DNA of 64,000 nucleotides from Loigolactobacillus jiayinensis (GTDB taxonomy: Bacteria; Bacillota; Bacilli; Lactobacillales; Lactobacillaceae). Both the position numbers and the translations under genes were made by a program. Of the stretch, positions 1 through 7,729 are shown piece after piece. Numbering within the stretch: the stretch's first letter is position 1; each line of letters begins with the position of its first letter. The DNA is taken from assembly GCF_003946445.1 (NCBI RefSeq), contig NZ_RHOF01000001.1, forward strand, positions 103,676 to 167,675, written 5' to 3'. The notes beneath the pieces are model-generated. The model made no database searches. It saw nothing but the letters and a program-made list of their open reading frames with translations, and had not been told where the DNA came from.

Positions 1-1
1 T

Positions 2-40
2 TCCACCTTGGCAGCGTTTGAACATTATTTTGTGAGTTAA
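2..40 (+). CDS. possible 3' end of a gene entering the window
   Basis: Reading from base 2 gives twelve codons ending in TAA at 38-40, followed about 80 bases later by a strong terminator hairpin. That is what the tail of an upstream gene would look like, but twelve codons cannot identify a product, and another frame also stays open for ten codons. Weakly supported. Confidence 0.25.
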   Translation, partial: STLAAFEHYFVS

Positions 41-121
41 ATTAAACGTTTAGTTGGTTCAATTAGGATTAACCGGCAAGTTATAGTGATTCGTAGTTTT
101 AAAGCAGATTGTATGCACATA

Positions 122-165
122 AAAACACCGATAAAACAGTTTTCTGACTGTTTTATCGGTGTTTT
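122..165. terminator. bidirectional intrinsic terminator
   Basis: An 18-bp perfect inverted repeat (AAAACACCGATAAAACAG and its complement) closes an 8-base loop. It has a T-run on the plus strand and an A-run on the other side, so it could stop transcription both ways. It separates whatever lies upstream of the window from the repeat region. Confidence 0.8.
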
Positions 166-243
166 ACGTTCTAACGCCCACTAACTTTGCCACTTAAACA
201 AATCAACGCTTGAACGTTCAACCATTGCCTGCTGGAATGGAGT

Positions 244-262
244 CGACAGTGGGCCACTGTCG
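244..262. repeat. perfect short palindrome at the head of the tandem repeats
   Basis: CGACAGTGG and CCACTGTCG form 9-bp arms around one base. The right arm is the first part of repeat unit 1; the left arm is not repeated with the later units. It may mark the boundary of the amplified segment. Confidence 0.6.
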
Positions 263-619
263 CTCGTTTCTAGCAACTAAGTTTAGCAAGTATCAGCAAC
301 TAGCACTTATCTACTAAACAGTGCATGCTTCCCGTTGTCGATTGAACTATGGCAAGAACCGCCAAGTTCAAGTCGCACTGTCGCTCGTTTTTAACAACTA
401 AATTTGAAAAGTATCAGGGACTTAGCACTTAACTACCCAATAGAACGTGCTTCCCGTTGTCGATTGAACTACGGCAAAGGCCGTCGAGTTCAGGTCGCAC
501 TGTCGCTCGTTTTTAACAACTAAATTTGAAAAGTATCAGGAACTTAGCGCTTAACCGCCAAATAGAATGTGCTTCCCGTTGTCGATTGAACTATGGCAAA
601 GACCGTCAAGTTCAAGTCG
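255..619. repeat. three contiguous ~122-bp direct repeats
   Basis: Units at 255-375 (121 bp), 376-497 (122 bp) and 498-619 (122 bp) each begin CACTGTCGCTCG and end in GTTCA(A/G)GTCG. Units 2 and 3 are closest; unit 1 is more diverged. A 22-base segment starting GCTTCCCGTTGTCG is identical in all three. Each unit ends in a potential hairpin (TTGAACT pairing with AGTTCAA or AGTTCAG), whose inner stem changes as TGGC/GCCA or ACGGC/GCCGT. Unit length is not a multiple of three, so this is not a coding repeat. There are no unique spacers, so it is not CRISPR. Bases 620-800 hold nothing I recognise. Confidence 0.85.
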
Positions 620-804
620 CACTCGTTCCATCCACTGGCGAGCTTACTCAGCTTACAGCCAAACTTCAGAAAGCACCAAATAAAATTATGTCGCAGTCTT
701 ATTTTTATTGCCGAACATTAGCGTTTAAACGTCTCATGGCATACGCTCATTTTCGTGTCAGCAGCTTAGTTGGAAGACTCAGTCCGCAAAGTTTTCTTTT
801 AGGC

Positions 805-835
805 TTGACCTTGACGTTACGTTAACCTGTAAGCT
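805..835 (+). promoter_or_regulatory. possible MerR-type promoter with 19-bp spacer
   Basis: TTGACC (805-810) and TAAGCT (830-835) are separated by 19 bp. The elongated spacer is the hallmark of promoters activated by MerR-family proteins. An imperfect dyad (ACCTTGACG TTA CGTTAACCT) occupies the spacer. It lies directly upstream of the MerR-like gene at 875, which fits autoregulation. The -10 is poor, so this is an inference. Confidence 0.45.
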
Positions 836-874
836 AACTTATAAGCAAGTCAGTTTTACGAACGGAGGCATAAA

Positions 875-1633
875 ATGTATACGATTCAACAACTTGCACA
901 GTTAGCCGGTGTTAGCACGCGGACACTGCGGTATTATGATCAAATTGGCTTGTTGCCGGCAGTGCGTGGCAGTAACGGTTATCGTCAATATGGTGCAGCT
1001 GAAGTGGCGCGATTACAGGAGATTCGTTTTTTGCGGTTATTTGATGTGGAGTTAAGTCAAATTCAACAAATCATGCAGCAGTCACCGCTAGCCCGTATGC
1101 AAGCATTGCAACAACAGCGTACTAAAATCGTTCAAGAACAGCAGCGTTTATTTTTGTTACTGCAAACGTTAGATCAAGTGCTTGATCCAAAGAAGGGAGT
1201 CATGACAATGACCGACGAAGAAAAATTTGCCGCTTTTAAGCAAAAGCAGGTGGCGACCAATGATGCAGATTATGGTGAAGAAATTCGCGCTAAATATGGC
1301 GCTGATACAGTGGCCCAGAGCAATCAAAAATATTTAAAGCTGACCACTACTGAAATGGCGGCAATGACTCAAACGCAAGCTGAATTAATGGTCACGTTAC
1401 AACAAGTGATTGTCGCTCAGGATATTACTGGTACAGCAGCTAAGCGGGTATTCGACTTACACAAGAAATGGCTTAGTTATACTTGGCCAACTTATTTGGC
1501 AGCGGCGCACCGTGGCTTAGGTGAAATGTATGTCAATGATCCGCGGTTTACTAAATATTATAATGATGGTGCGCATTCACCAGTGGCTGCGGAGTGGCTG
1601 AATCGAATTATTCAGCGGTACGCAACAGATTAA
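875..1633 (+). CDS. MerR-family regulator with TipAS ligand-binding domain
   Basis: The 252-residue protein starts with a winged-helix MerR domain (residues 1-70; AGVSTRTLRYYDQIGLL is the recognition region). A Q-rich dimerisation coiled coil (about 75-105) follows, then a TipAS-like domain (about 135-250) with the aromatic and histidine pattern typical of that fold. Related proteins (TipAL, Mta) bind drugs or other small hydrophobic ligands and activate transporter genes and themselves. The start is ATG behind GGAGG. No transporter is adjacent; the next gene is convergent, so the targets lie elsewhere or the gene mainly controls itself. Confidence 0.85.
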   Translation: MYTIQQLAQLAGVSTRTLRYYDQIGLLPAVRGSNGYRQYGAAEVARLQEIRFLRLFDVELSQIQQIMQQSPLARMQALQQQRTKIVQEQQRLFLLLQTLDQVLDPKKGVMTMTDEEKFAAFKQKQVATNDADYGEEIRAKYGADTVAQSNQKYLKLTTTEMAAMTQTQAELMVTLQQVIVAQDITGTAAKRVFDLHKKWLSYTWPTYLAAAHRGLGEMYVNDPRFTKYYNDGAHSPVAAEWLNRIIQRYATD

Positions 1634-1636
1634 GCG

Positions 1637-2524
1637 CTAGTTGATTGCAGCCTGTAAATAACGGCGCAATTGGTTGATGGCTACATTTTGCACTCGTTTT
1701 GGTGTCACTAGCTGTACCTCACTAAAAATTGGACTGGTTAACGGCCGACTGACTAGCTTGGTGGTCATAAAAGGGGCAGCTGAGCGTTGAAAAAGTAGAG
1801 TGACTTGCTGTGAATTGGCAACGACACTTAAGATCGTTTCAATATGGGTGCTTTCAAAGCGCACGTTTGGTGTGAAACCAGCATGCTCGCATAACGTCAC
1901 TACCTGCTCGTAAACGCCAGAACCAGGCGGCAATAAAGTAAATTCGAAATCAGCTAGTTGAGCGATGCTGATTTCTTTTTTTTGCGCCAGCGGATGAGCG
2001 GCTGGTAAAATCACCATTAATTGATCACGATACAGATTTTGACTGCGGTAGTTTTTATTGAGATGGTCGGTTTGCAGATCACGCACAATCACAAGATCAA
2101 GGTTGGCGGTGTGCAACTGTTCAATTAATTCAGCGCCTTCTAATTCACGTAAGCGTAAATTAATTTGCGGATAGTCGGCCATAAATTGGGTCAAGGCCTG
2201 CATTAACCCATATTGGGCCAAAATAGGGACTGTACCGATCAATAGGCTACCGCGTTTAAGTTCCTGATATTCCTGTAGTTCATTTTGCATTAAATTATAT
2301 TGCGTGGTGATCAATTTAGCGTAACGATAAAAGGATTCGCCGGCTTCGGTGATCTGCAAGCGCCGGCGATTTTGCGTACTGACTAAGGTGACGCCGACGG
2401 TCCGCTGAATTGCTTGTAGTCGCTTGGAAAGCGCGGATTGCGTCAGATTAAGCTGCTCAGCTGCACGCGAAATATTTTTAGTTTGATAAATTTGGATAAA
2501 AGCCTGTAGGTCCTCTAAATTCAT
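1637..2524 (-). CDS. LysR-family transcriptional regulator
   Basis: A 295-residue LysR protein: N-terminal winged helix (MNLEDLQAFIQIYQTKNISR, then AAEQLNLTQSALSKR) followed by a type 2 periplasmic-binding-like sensor domain (about 90-295). I chose the ATG at 2522-2524 because AAGGGG sits six bases upstream and the family begins at this residue; the reading frame is open 20 codons further. It is divergent from lpdB/lpdD, and LysR regulators usually control the divergent operon, so a role in aromatic-acid (gallate/protocatechuate) responsive control of lpdBD is a reasonable inference. Confidence 0.85.
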   Translation of the reverse strand: MNLEDLQAFIQIYQTKNISRAAEQLNLTQSALSKRLQAIQRTVGVTLVSTQNRRRLQITEAGESFYRYAKLITTQYNLMQNELQEYQELKRGSLLIGTVPILAQYGLMQALTQFMADYPQINLRLRELEGAELIEQLHTANLDLVIVRDLQTDHLNKNYRSQNLYRDQLMVILPAAHPLAQKKEISIAQLADFEFTLLPPGSGVYEQVVTLCEHAGFTPNVRFESTHIETILSVVANSQQVTLLFQRSAAPFMTTKLVSRPLTSPIFSEVQLVTPKRVQNVAINQLRRYLQAAIN

Positions 2525-2729
2525 GTTGCACCCCTTAATAGTCCTAATTGGAATAATGATAGGCCAAAGCTGATTTGTTCGCAAACATTTGAACTGCTAA
2601 ACTTAAAAGTGCTTAGAAAAGGATTTGGCCGCTGTGATGGCACTTTTTGCTGTGTTCAGGCAAGTCAATATTAGAACTGATTAGAAATCTAAAAATAATG
2701 TAAGTTATCAAAAAATGGAGGAAGCAAAC
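2525..2729. promoter_or_regulatory. divergent promoter region between LysR gene and lpdB
   Basis: A 205-bp gap between divergent genes. It contains an inverted repeat TTAGA AA TCTAA at 2681-2692, with a further TTAGAA copy at 2671, about 40 bp before the lpdB start. That is a suitable place for a LysR-type T-N11-A operator. I could not assign convincing -35/-10 boxes. Confidence 0.4.
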
Positions 2730-3305
2730 ATGCGGCGAATTATTATTGGCGTAACTGGCGCATCTGGCACGATTTACGCAATTGATCTATTACAAAAGCT
2801 GGCGCAGTTACCTGATGTGGAAACGCATCTGGTCCTGAGTCAGTGGGCCAAACAGAATCTAGCGTTGGAAACTGATTTCACTTTAAAACAAGTGGAAGCG
2901 TTGGCTGATGTTAATTACAATATTAATGACCAGGGGGCTGCTATTGCCAGTGGGTCATTTTTAAATGACGGGATGATAATTGTGCCGGCTAGTATGAAAA
3001 CAGTGGCTGGCATCGCAACCGGTTATGGCGAAAATTTAATTTCACGTGCGGCTGACGTCGCGTTAAAAGAACAGCGTAAATTAGTTATTGTACCGCGCGA
3101 AACGCCATTTAGCGTGATCCATTTGGAGAACTTAACTAAGTTAGCGCGGCTTGGGGTCCAAATTATCCCACCGATTCCTGCTTTTTACGATCGTCCACAA
3201 ACGATTCAAGATCTTGTCAACCACCAGACAATGAAACTATTGGATGCCTTAGCAATTCCTAACCATGCCGCACCGCGTTGGCAGGGAGCAGGGGTGACTA
3301 AATGA
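2730..3305 (+). CDS. lpdB: UbiX-type flavin prenyltransferase (gallate decarboxylase subunit B)
   Basis: A 191-residue UbiX/Pad1 protein that prenylates FMN to make the prenyl-FMN cofactor for UbiD-type decarboxylases. Diagnostic parts are the N-terminal flavin motif GVTGASGTIYA, the VPASMKT segment, and RETPFSVIHLENLTKLARLG with PPIPAFYDRP near the C-terminus. The ATG at 2730 follows GGAGGAAGC; an in-frame ATG at 2715 precedes the ribosome-binding site and is less likely. It overlaps the lpdD-like gene by four bases (ATGA). In L. plantarum the lpdB-lpdD pair is separated from the catalytic lpdC, and the same arrangement is seen here: no UbiD-type gene occurs in the window. Confidence 0.85.
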   Translation: MRRIIIGVTGASGTIYAIDLLQKLAQLPDVETHLVLSQWAKQNLALETDFTLKQVEALADVNYNINDQGAAIASGSFLNDGMIIVPASMKTVAGIATGYGENLISRAADVALKEQRKLVIVPRETPFSVIHLENLTKLARLGVQIIPPIPAFYDRPQTIQDLVNHQTMKLLDALAIPNHAAPRWQGAGVTK

Positions 3306-3718
3306 GTAATGTGACGTTTAGTGTCAGCAAAAGTGGCTACACAATGACGGTGTTGGTACAACAAATCGGACCTGATCTATTGTTAACTATTATTGGCGGT
3401 GACCATCCACATATTGGCACTGTAACCACGTTTAGTGCCACCACCCCGCTGACAACAGTCCGTTTTCCCAGCCACGATGGCCGTGTGCACAAGGACGATG
3501 TTTTGGCGCAAACATTGGCGCAACAGCTCAAAGCACAGGTTAGTGGCAGTTGTACGATCACTGCTGGGGTGCACGTAGATCAAATTAGTCAGCAACAGAT
3601 CAAGGCAGCGGCTGGAATGGCGCAAAATTTAGGCCAACAAGTTAGTGCATGGTTGGTGCGCCACCCAGTGACTAAGGCGGCGCCACAGTATTACTCTGAT
3701 CAAGAGCAGCCGCGCTAA
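3302..3718 (+). CDS. lpdD: LpdD-like prenylated-flavin accessory protein
   Basis: A 138-residue protein translationally coupled to the UbiX-type gene by an ATGA overlap. Position, size and the motif GVHVDQISQQQI after a beta-rich N-terminal half match the small third subunit of lactic acid bacterial gallate/protocatechuate decarboxylases. That family is thought to carry or hand over prenyl-FMN to the catalytic subunit. No membrane segment or signal peptide. The identification depends on context as much as on sequence. Confidence 0.7.
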   Translation: MSNVTFSVSKSGYTMTVLVQQIGPDLLLTIIGGDHPHIGTVTTFSATTPLTTVRFPSHDGRVHKDDVLAQTLAQQLKAQVSGSCTITAGVHVDQISQQQIKAAAGMAQNLGQQVSAWLVRHPVTKAAPQYYSDQEQPR

Positions 3719-3840
3719 TCTAGGTGGTCTAGTTAGGTTTAGTCAATAATTATAAAAACTTCCTCCAAAAAGCGGTATTACTTTTATAGAAATATATTGT
3801 ATAATAAAGCTATAAAATGTGATTGGAGGAAGGACGCCAA

Positions 3841-4113
3841 TTGGTACCAATCAATTGCTGTCTGCGTAAAATGACGACTAAACAGCGTAATAAAGCGGTA
3901 AAGCTAATTATTAGATGTATCGATCAGCATAACAATATTTTACAACCTGATCTGCTTAAATATGGTTATAAATATAGTGATTACAGTGTTAGTGCGCCTG
4001 ATTTAGCTGCTCAAGGTTACCTGCCAATTGCTTCCAACGTGGTTACCGGCTGCTTAAATGAGAAACAACAACGGTTAACCTTTGTCTATCGATCGGTAGA
4101 TGGCCTTCTTTGA
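3841..4113 (+). CDS. small hypothetical protein
   Basis: About 90 residues, not recognised. The TTG at 3841 is preferred because GGAGGAAGG lies seven bases before it; an earlier in-frame TTG (3823) overlaps the ribosome-binding site. The product is mildly basic at its start (KMTTKQRNKAVKL), with no signal peptide or transmembrane helix. TATAAT at 3800-3805 could be its -10 box. It stands alone between lpdD and a terminator shared with the convergent lipoprotein gene. Confidence 0.5.
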   Translation: MVPINCCLRKMTTKQRNKAVKLIIRCIDQHNNILQPDLLKYGYKYSDYSVSAPDLAAQGYLPIASNVVTGCLNEKQQRLTFVYRSVDGLL

Positions 4114-4158
4114 TCGGGTTGTTTTTAGTGGTGTAAAATTAAAAAAATAATAACTAAA

Positions 4159-4197
4159 CGAAGACGCTCACAGTGCACAGGCTGTGAGCGTCTTTTG
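4159..4197. terminator. bidirectional terminator between convergent genes
   Basis: AAGACGCTCACAG (4161-4173) pairs perfectly with CTGTGAGCGTCTT (4182-4194) and is followed by a T-run. It serves the orphan gene on the plus strand and the lipoprotein gene on the minus strand. Confidence 0.8.
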
Positions 4198-4213
4198 AAT
4201 TTATTATCTGTTG

Positions 4214-4780
4214 TTAGTTGCCAACTTGTTGGCGTTCTAAGATATTGCCCCGCTTGGCATCAATACGCAGGCGGACAGTGTGGTGTGCACGACTGTGAAT
4301 CAGTAGATCGTAATAAGTGATGCGACGTTGGCGGTCCAGCGTGTAAGCCACCAAATGACCATCATTGATTTCACTGATGGCCACTTGTTTGATTTGATCT
4401 AGTGACTTTAAACCACGTAAACTGATAACCTCACGCTTGGCATTTTTGGCTGACAATTTAGTGTGCTTTTGATCAGTAATAATTGGCTGCATGGCATTAA
4501 CCGATAAGCGGTAATACTGTTTCTTTTGCCGTGCTTGCACATGATATTGATAAAAGCGGCCTTGCTTTTTCAGCGTTACTTTTAAAATCTGCGCGTGGGG
4601 CAATTGTTCACGGATCAACTTCACCACTTGCTTGGCTGAGACCTTAGCCGCAAACACGCCTTGACTCGGATCTTGACGATAAGGCGCAGCTGCTTTTTTA
4701 GCTGAGTTTGGTTCAACAATACCACAACCGCTGAGCAAAATTACGAGTAATAATAGCGGCCATAAACGGTTAACTTTCAC
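4214..4780 (-). CDS. membrane lipoprotein, PepSY-like
   Basis: A 188-residue protein with a type II signal peptide: KVNR, a hydrophobic stretch and lipobox LSGC with Cys20. The rest (about 40-185) looks like a two-repeat PepSY-type fold: a helix (VSAKQVVKLIREQLPHAQIL) followed by beta strands, then a second set (DQIKQVAISEINDGHLVAY). PepSY domains are often extracytoplasmic inhibitors or sensors. The start is GTG with AAAGGA upstream. It lies downstream of the antiporter gene in the same direction, 74 bp away, and may be co-transcribed. Confidence 0.65.
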   Translation of the reverse strand: MKVNRLWPLLLLVILLSGCGIVEPNSAKKAAAPYRQDPSQGVFAAKVSAKQVVKLIREQLPHAQILKVTLKKQGRFYQYHVQARQKKQYYRLSVNAMQPIITDQKHTKLSAKNAKREVISLRGLKSLDQIKQVAISEINDGHLVAYTLDRQRRITYYDLLIHSRAHHTVRLRIDAKRGNILERQQVGN

Positions 4781-4854
4781 GGTGAATTCCTTTCTAAACG
4801 TGTTCCCCTTAACTTATGTTTTCAAAAAAGTGCTATGGCATGGTTAAGTAAAAC

Positions 4855-6690
4855 TTAATTGTGGACGCCTAGTAACTGGCGAATTTCGCTGACACTATTT
4901 TTATCGCTGGTAAAAATTAGGTGATCATCCTGTTCAATGAAGGTGTCACCATGAGGTGCAACAAATTGGCCGTTGCGGTAAATGCGGCTGATGGTGATAT
5001 TTTCGATAAAGGGCAGCGACTGTAATTCGCGACCAGCAAAGCGGCGATTACGTACCGTAACTTCATACAGGTCAGCGTCATTATCAGTTAATAATTTCAG
5101 CGTTGATGGCGACTCGATCATCTCCCGCAGCATACTGATGTTGATATCAAAGCTATTATAGATCTCTACACCTTGTTCAGCGAGCACGTCATAACTGTTA
5201 TCGGCTGCGTCACGAGCTTCAAAGCGGGCGATAATTCGTGGCACATGCTGTTGGACTGCCGCTGTAGCTAAACGCACGTTAACTTCATGATCAAAGTGGC
5301 CAAGAACTAAAATATCGGTGTCAAAAGCCTGGGCATTTAACAAAGATTTTTCGGTTAGGTCAGGTAGTAGCGTCACGTTGGCTTCACTATTGTAGGTCCG
5401 GTAATTTTTCTCCTGATCCGTCAGCATCTGAATACTATACCAGCCTTGTGATAAGCGCTGGGCTACAGGAATCGTCAGAATATTGGTGCCGATAAAAGTG
5501 ACCCGCGTTTTGACTAAATCTTCCTTTTCTGGCTGATAGAGACGGTTGAAAATAATTGGCGAACAAATACAAGTTAACACGGCGGCTAAGGTAAAAGCGC
5601 CTGCCTGCTGTGTATTGATGACATGCAGGTTTTGCGCAACTTGCAATGTGGGTAGAACTAAGGTGATCGTAGTTGACGCTAAGAAGCTACTAGCAACCGC
5701 GTTTTTCATAGTGAAACGCTGACGGAAAATCAAGATTGGTACGATTTTAGCTAACAGGAAGCAAACAAAGAAAATTGGAATTAAAATCAGTGACTCGCGA
5801 TCGGCTAATAGATTACCGAGATTTAATTTGGCACCAGTGGTAATGAAAAAAATCGGGATGAAAAAGCCATAACCAATTGAGGTCAACTTATCACGAGTAG
5901 CCGTGCTCGGCTGTAGCAGTTTCATGACGATCCCAGCCAGGAAAGCGCCTAAAATATTTTCAGCGCCAACTTGTTCGGCAATGGTCACTAAGGTAAAAAT
6001 CAGGAAAAAGGCCAGCCGGATATCTAGCTGGGTGGTTGTTTTATCGATTTTAGCGAAGAACCGGTAAATGCTGCGAAAACGCATCAATAGAATGATCGCC
6101 GCTAAGAAAATCAGCAAGACTAGCCATAAACGATTAGAGTGGCCACCATTCAAGGAAGCGTAGGCGGTTAAAGCTAATAGCGGGATGATCTCACCTAAGG
6201 CTGCGGTCAGTAAAATTGTTTGGCCGAGCGCTTTACTCAGTAGTTCTTTTTCCGTTAAGGCAGCGATAACCACACCTAAGGCAATTGTTGAAAATAAGAT
6301 TGTTGCCAGCAGAACGTCACTAAATAAGCCAGTCAGTTGTAGTATCCAGCCTAGTAATGCAGCGGTGATCAAAATACCGGCGTAACTACTAATGGCGAGT
6401 TTTAACGGTGACCATTTTGCTGGTGCTTCGCCGTTGATATTTTTTTGTGGTTTGAACAGGTCAAAATCAATTTCCATCCCCGACAGAAAAATTAAAATGA
6501 TCACGCCGAGCGTCGATAACTGATTCAAGCTTGTGGTCAAGGTGACCCAGTGGAGTAGGCTCTTACCCAAAACAATACCGACCACAATTTCGGCAACAGC
6601 AGTCGGTACTACAGAAATGTTAAATCGTGCCATGACTAGTGGCGTCATTAGGGCTGCTAGTAGGACGATCAATAAAGATAATTGTGCCAT
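4855..6690 (-). CDS. CPA2-family cation:proton antiporter with RCK domains
   Basis: A 611-residue protein of the KefB/MjNhaS3 type. About twelve membrane segments occupy residues 1-385. An RCK/TrkA-N nucleotide-binding domain (about 393-515; TRVTFIGTNILTIPVAQRLS) and a TrkA-C domain (about 535-608; ENITISRIYRNGQFVAPHGDT) follow. Such proteins exchange K+ or Na+ for protons at the cell membrane under nucleotide control. The start is ATG behind GGAGG. It lies 18 bases downstream of the DedA gene and is probably in one operon with it. Confidence 0.85.
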   Translation of the reverse strand: MAQLSLLIVLLAALMTPLVMARFNISVVPTAVAEIVVGIVLGKSLLHWVTLTTSLNQLSTLGVIILIFLSGMEIDFDLFKPQKNINGEAPAKWSPLKLAISSYAGILITAALLGWILQLTGLFSDVLLATILFSTIALGVVIAALTEKELLSKALGQTILLTAALGEIIPLLALTAYASLNGGHSNRLWLVLLIFLAAIILLMRFRSIYRFFAKIDKTTTQLDIRLAFFLIFTLVTIAEQVGAENILGAFLAGIVMKLLQPSTATRDKLTSIGYGFFIPIFFITTGAKLNLGNLLADRESLILIPIFFVCFLLAKIVPILIFRQRFTMKNAVASSFLASTTITLVLPTLQVAQNLHVINTQQAGAFTLAAVLTCICSPIIFNRLYQPEKEDLVKTRVTFIGTNILTIPVAQRLSQGWYSIQMLTDQEKNYRTYNSEANVTLLPDLTEKSLLNAQAFDTDILVLGHFDHEVNVRLATAAVQQHVPRIIARFEARDAADNSYDVLAEQGVEIYNSFDINISMLREMIESPSTLKLLTDNDADLYEVTVRNRRFAGRELQSLPFIENITISRIYRNGQFVAPHGDTFIEQDDHLIFTSDKNSVSEIRQLLGVHN

Positions 6691-6708
6691 GAAAAACCTC
6701 CACGAATA

Positions 6709-7344
6709 TTATTGTTTATTTTTAATCAGATTATAAAGGCCAATGCTAAGACTTGGCAAGAGCGCCACCAGTATAATACCCAATAAGATCATTGAAAAGT
6801 GGGCTTGGACAAATGGCTGGGCGCCGAGAAAATAACCTAACAGGCTACCGGTACCGACCCAGATTAACACGCCAAGAAAATTATACAAGACAAAGCGTGG
6901 CCAGTTCATTTTGAACATGCCCGCGATCAAGGGAACAAAGGTACGAATCATTGGGATAAAGCGCCCGAAAATCACGGTCTTACCGCCGTGACGAACAAAA
7001 AAATCGGTGGCACGTTCTAATTTATCAGCCTGAATATGACGGTTAAAGAATTTCCAGTGGCCTAAGTGGCGACCAATTTCGAAATTAACTGTATCACCAA
7101 GTAAGGCAGCTAAGAAAAAGGTCAGACTTAGCCAACCGATATCAAGAAAAAAGCCGTGGCGCGCTGCTAAGGTGCTGCTGATGAAAATAATCGATTCTCC
7201 TGGTAAAAAGGGAAAAATAACTAAACCAGTTTCAGCGAAAATTAACAAAAATAAAATGGCGTAACTGCCGCGGCCAAAATATTGAAAAATTGGTAATAGC
7301 ACTGTTTCTAAATGGGTTAGGCCATAAAAAATGGTGTGTAACAT
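6709..7344 (-). CDS. DedA-family membrane protein
   Basis: A 211-residue polytopic protein of the DedA/SNARE-associated family. Markers are FPFLPGESIIF near residue 50, the NFEIGRHLGHW segment, and the conserved GRFIPMIRTFVPLIAGMFKM re-entrant region. DedA proteins act in membrane homeostasis, and some members flip undecaprenyl phosphate or phospholipids. The ATG at 7344 is preceded by GAGGGA. First gene of a two-gene unit with the antiporter; co-expression suggests a shared link to proton motive force or envelope stress (inference). Confidence 0.85.
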   Translation of the reverse strand: MLHTIFYGLTHLETVLLPIFQYFGRGSYAILFLLIFAETGLVIFPFLPGESIIFISSTLAARHGFFLDIGWLSLTFFLAALLGDTVNFEIGRHLGHWKFFNRHIQADKLERATDFFVRHGGKTVIFGRFIPMIRTFVPLIAGMFKMNWPRFVLYNFLGVLIWVGTGSLLGYFLGAQPFVQAHFSMILLGIILVALLPSLSIGLYNLIKNKQ

Positions 7345-7729
7345 GCGTAATCCCTCACTTGTTGTGACTAATGATACTCTTAGTTTACCCTTTGGTTACT
7401 ATTCCTGCTAGCATTGACGATTATGTTTTACACGAACTTAAAATTTTCTCACAGGCTGCTTGGTTGTATCGCTTTCGTCTAAGTGATAAAATGGTTTATC
7501 TGAAATTGCAGGATGTTTTAAACAGCGTTCAGCTTTTAGATCACAATCTAGATTGCCGATAAAGAGTTCACAGGGGGCCGTTGGGCAAGTGTGGCTAGGC
7601 GGTGAAAAGTTGCTTTTTAAAATACCTTTATGCTAACTCAGTTACAAAAATAACTTAAAGTTAAGCGTAAATACAATCTAAGACAAAACGATTGATGCAG
7701 ATTTACGTAGTAGGGAGGTTGTTAAAATT
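7345..7729. other. 385-bp gap between divergent transcription units
   Basis: This stretch must contain the promoters of the DedA unit and of helD. An open frame of 63 codons (7371-7562) lacks a ribosome-binding site and recognisable content, so I do not call it. No convincing promoter boxes, hairpins or RNA genes were seen apart from the GGGAGG that serves helD. Confidence 0.4.

Noticed and set aside
255..619. CRISPR array
   Set aside because: The repeats are contiguous and 122 bp long, with no unique spacers and no cas genes nearby.
526..825. 99-codon open frame running through repeat unit 3
   Set aside because: It crosses the non-coding repeats, whose length is not a multiple of three, has no ribosome-binding site and shows no domain.
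7371..7562. 63-codon open frame between the DedA gene and helD
   Set aside because: No ribosome-binding site, overlaps the expected promoter region of the divergent DedA unit, and no recognisable content.
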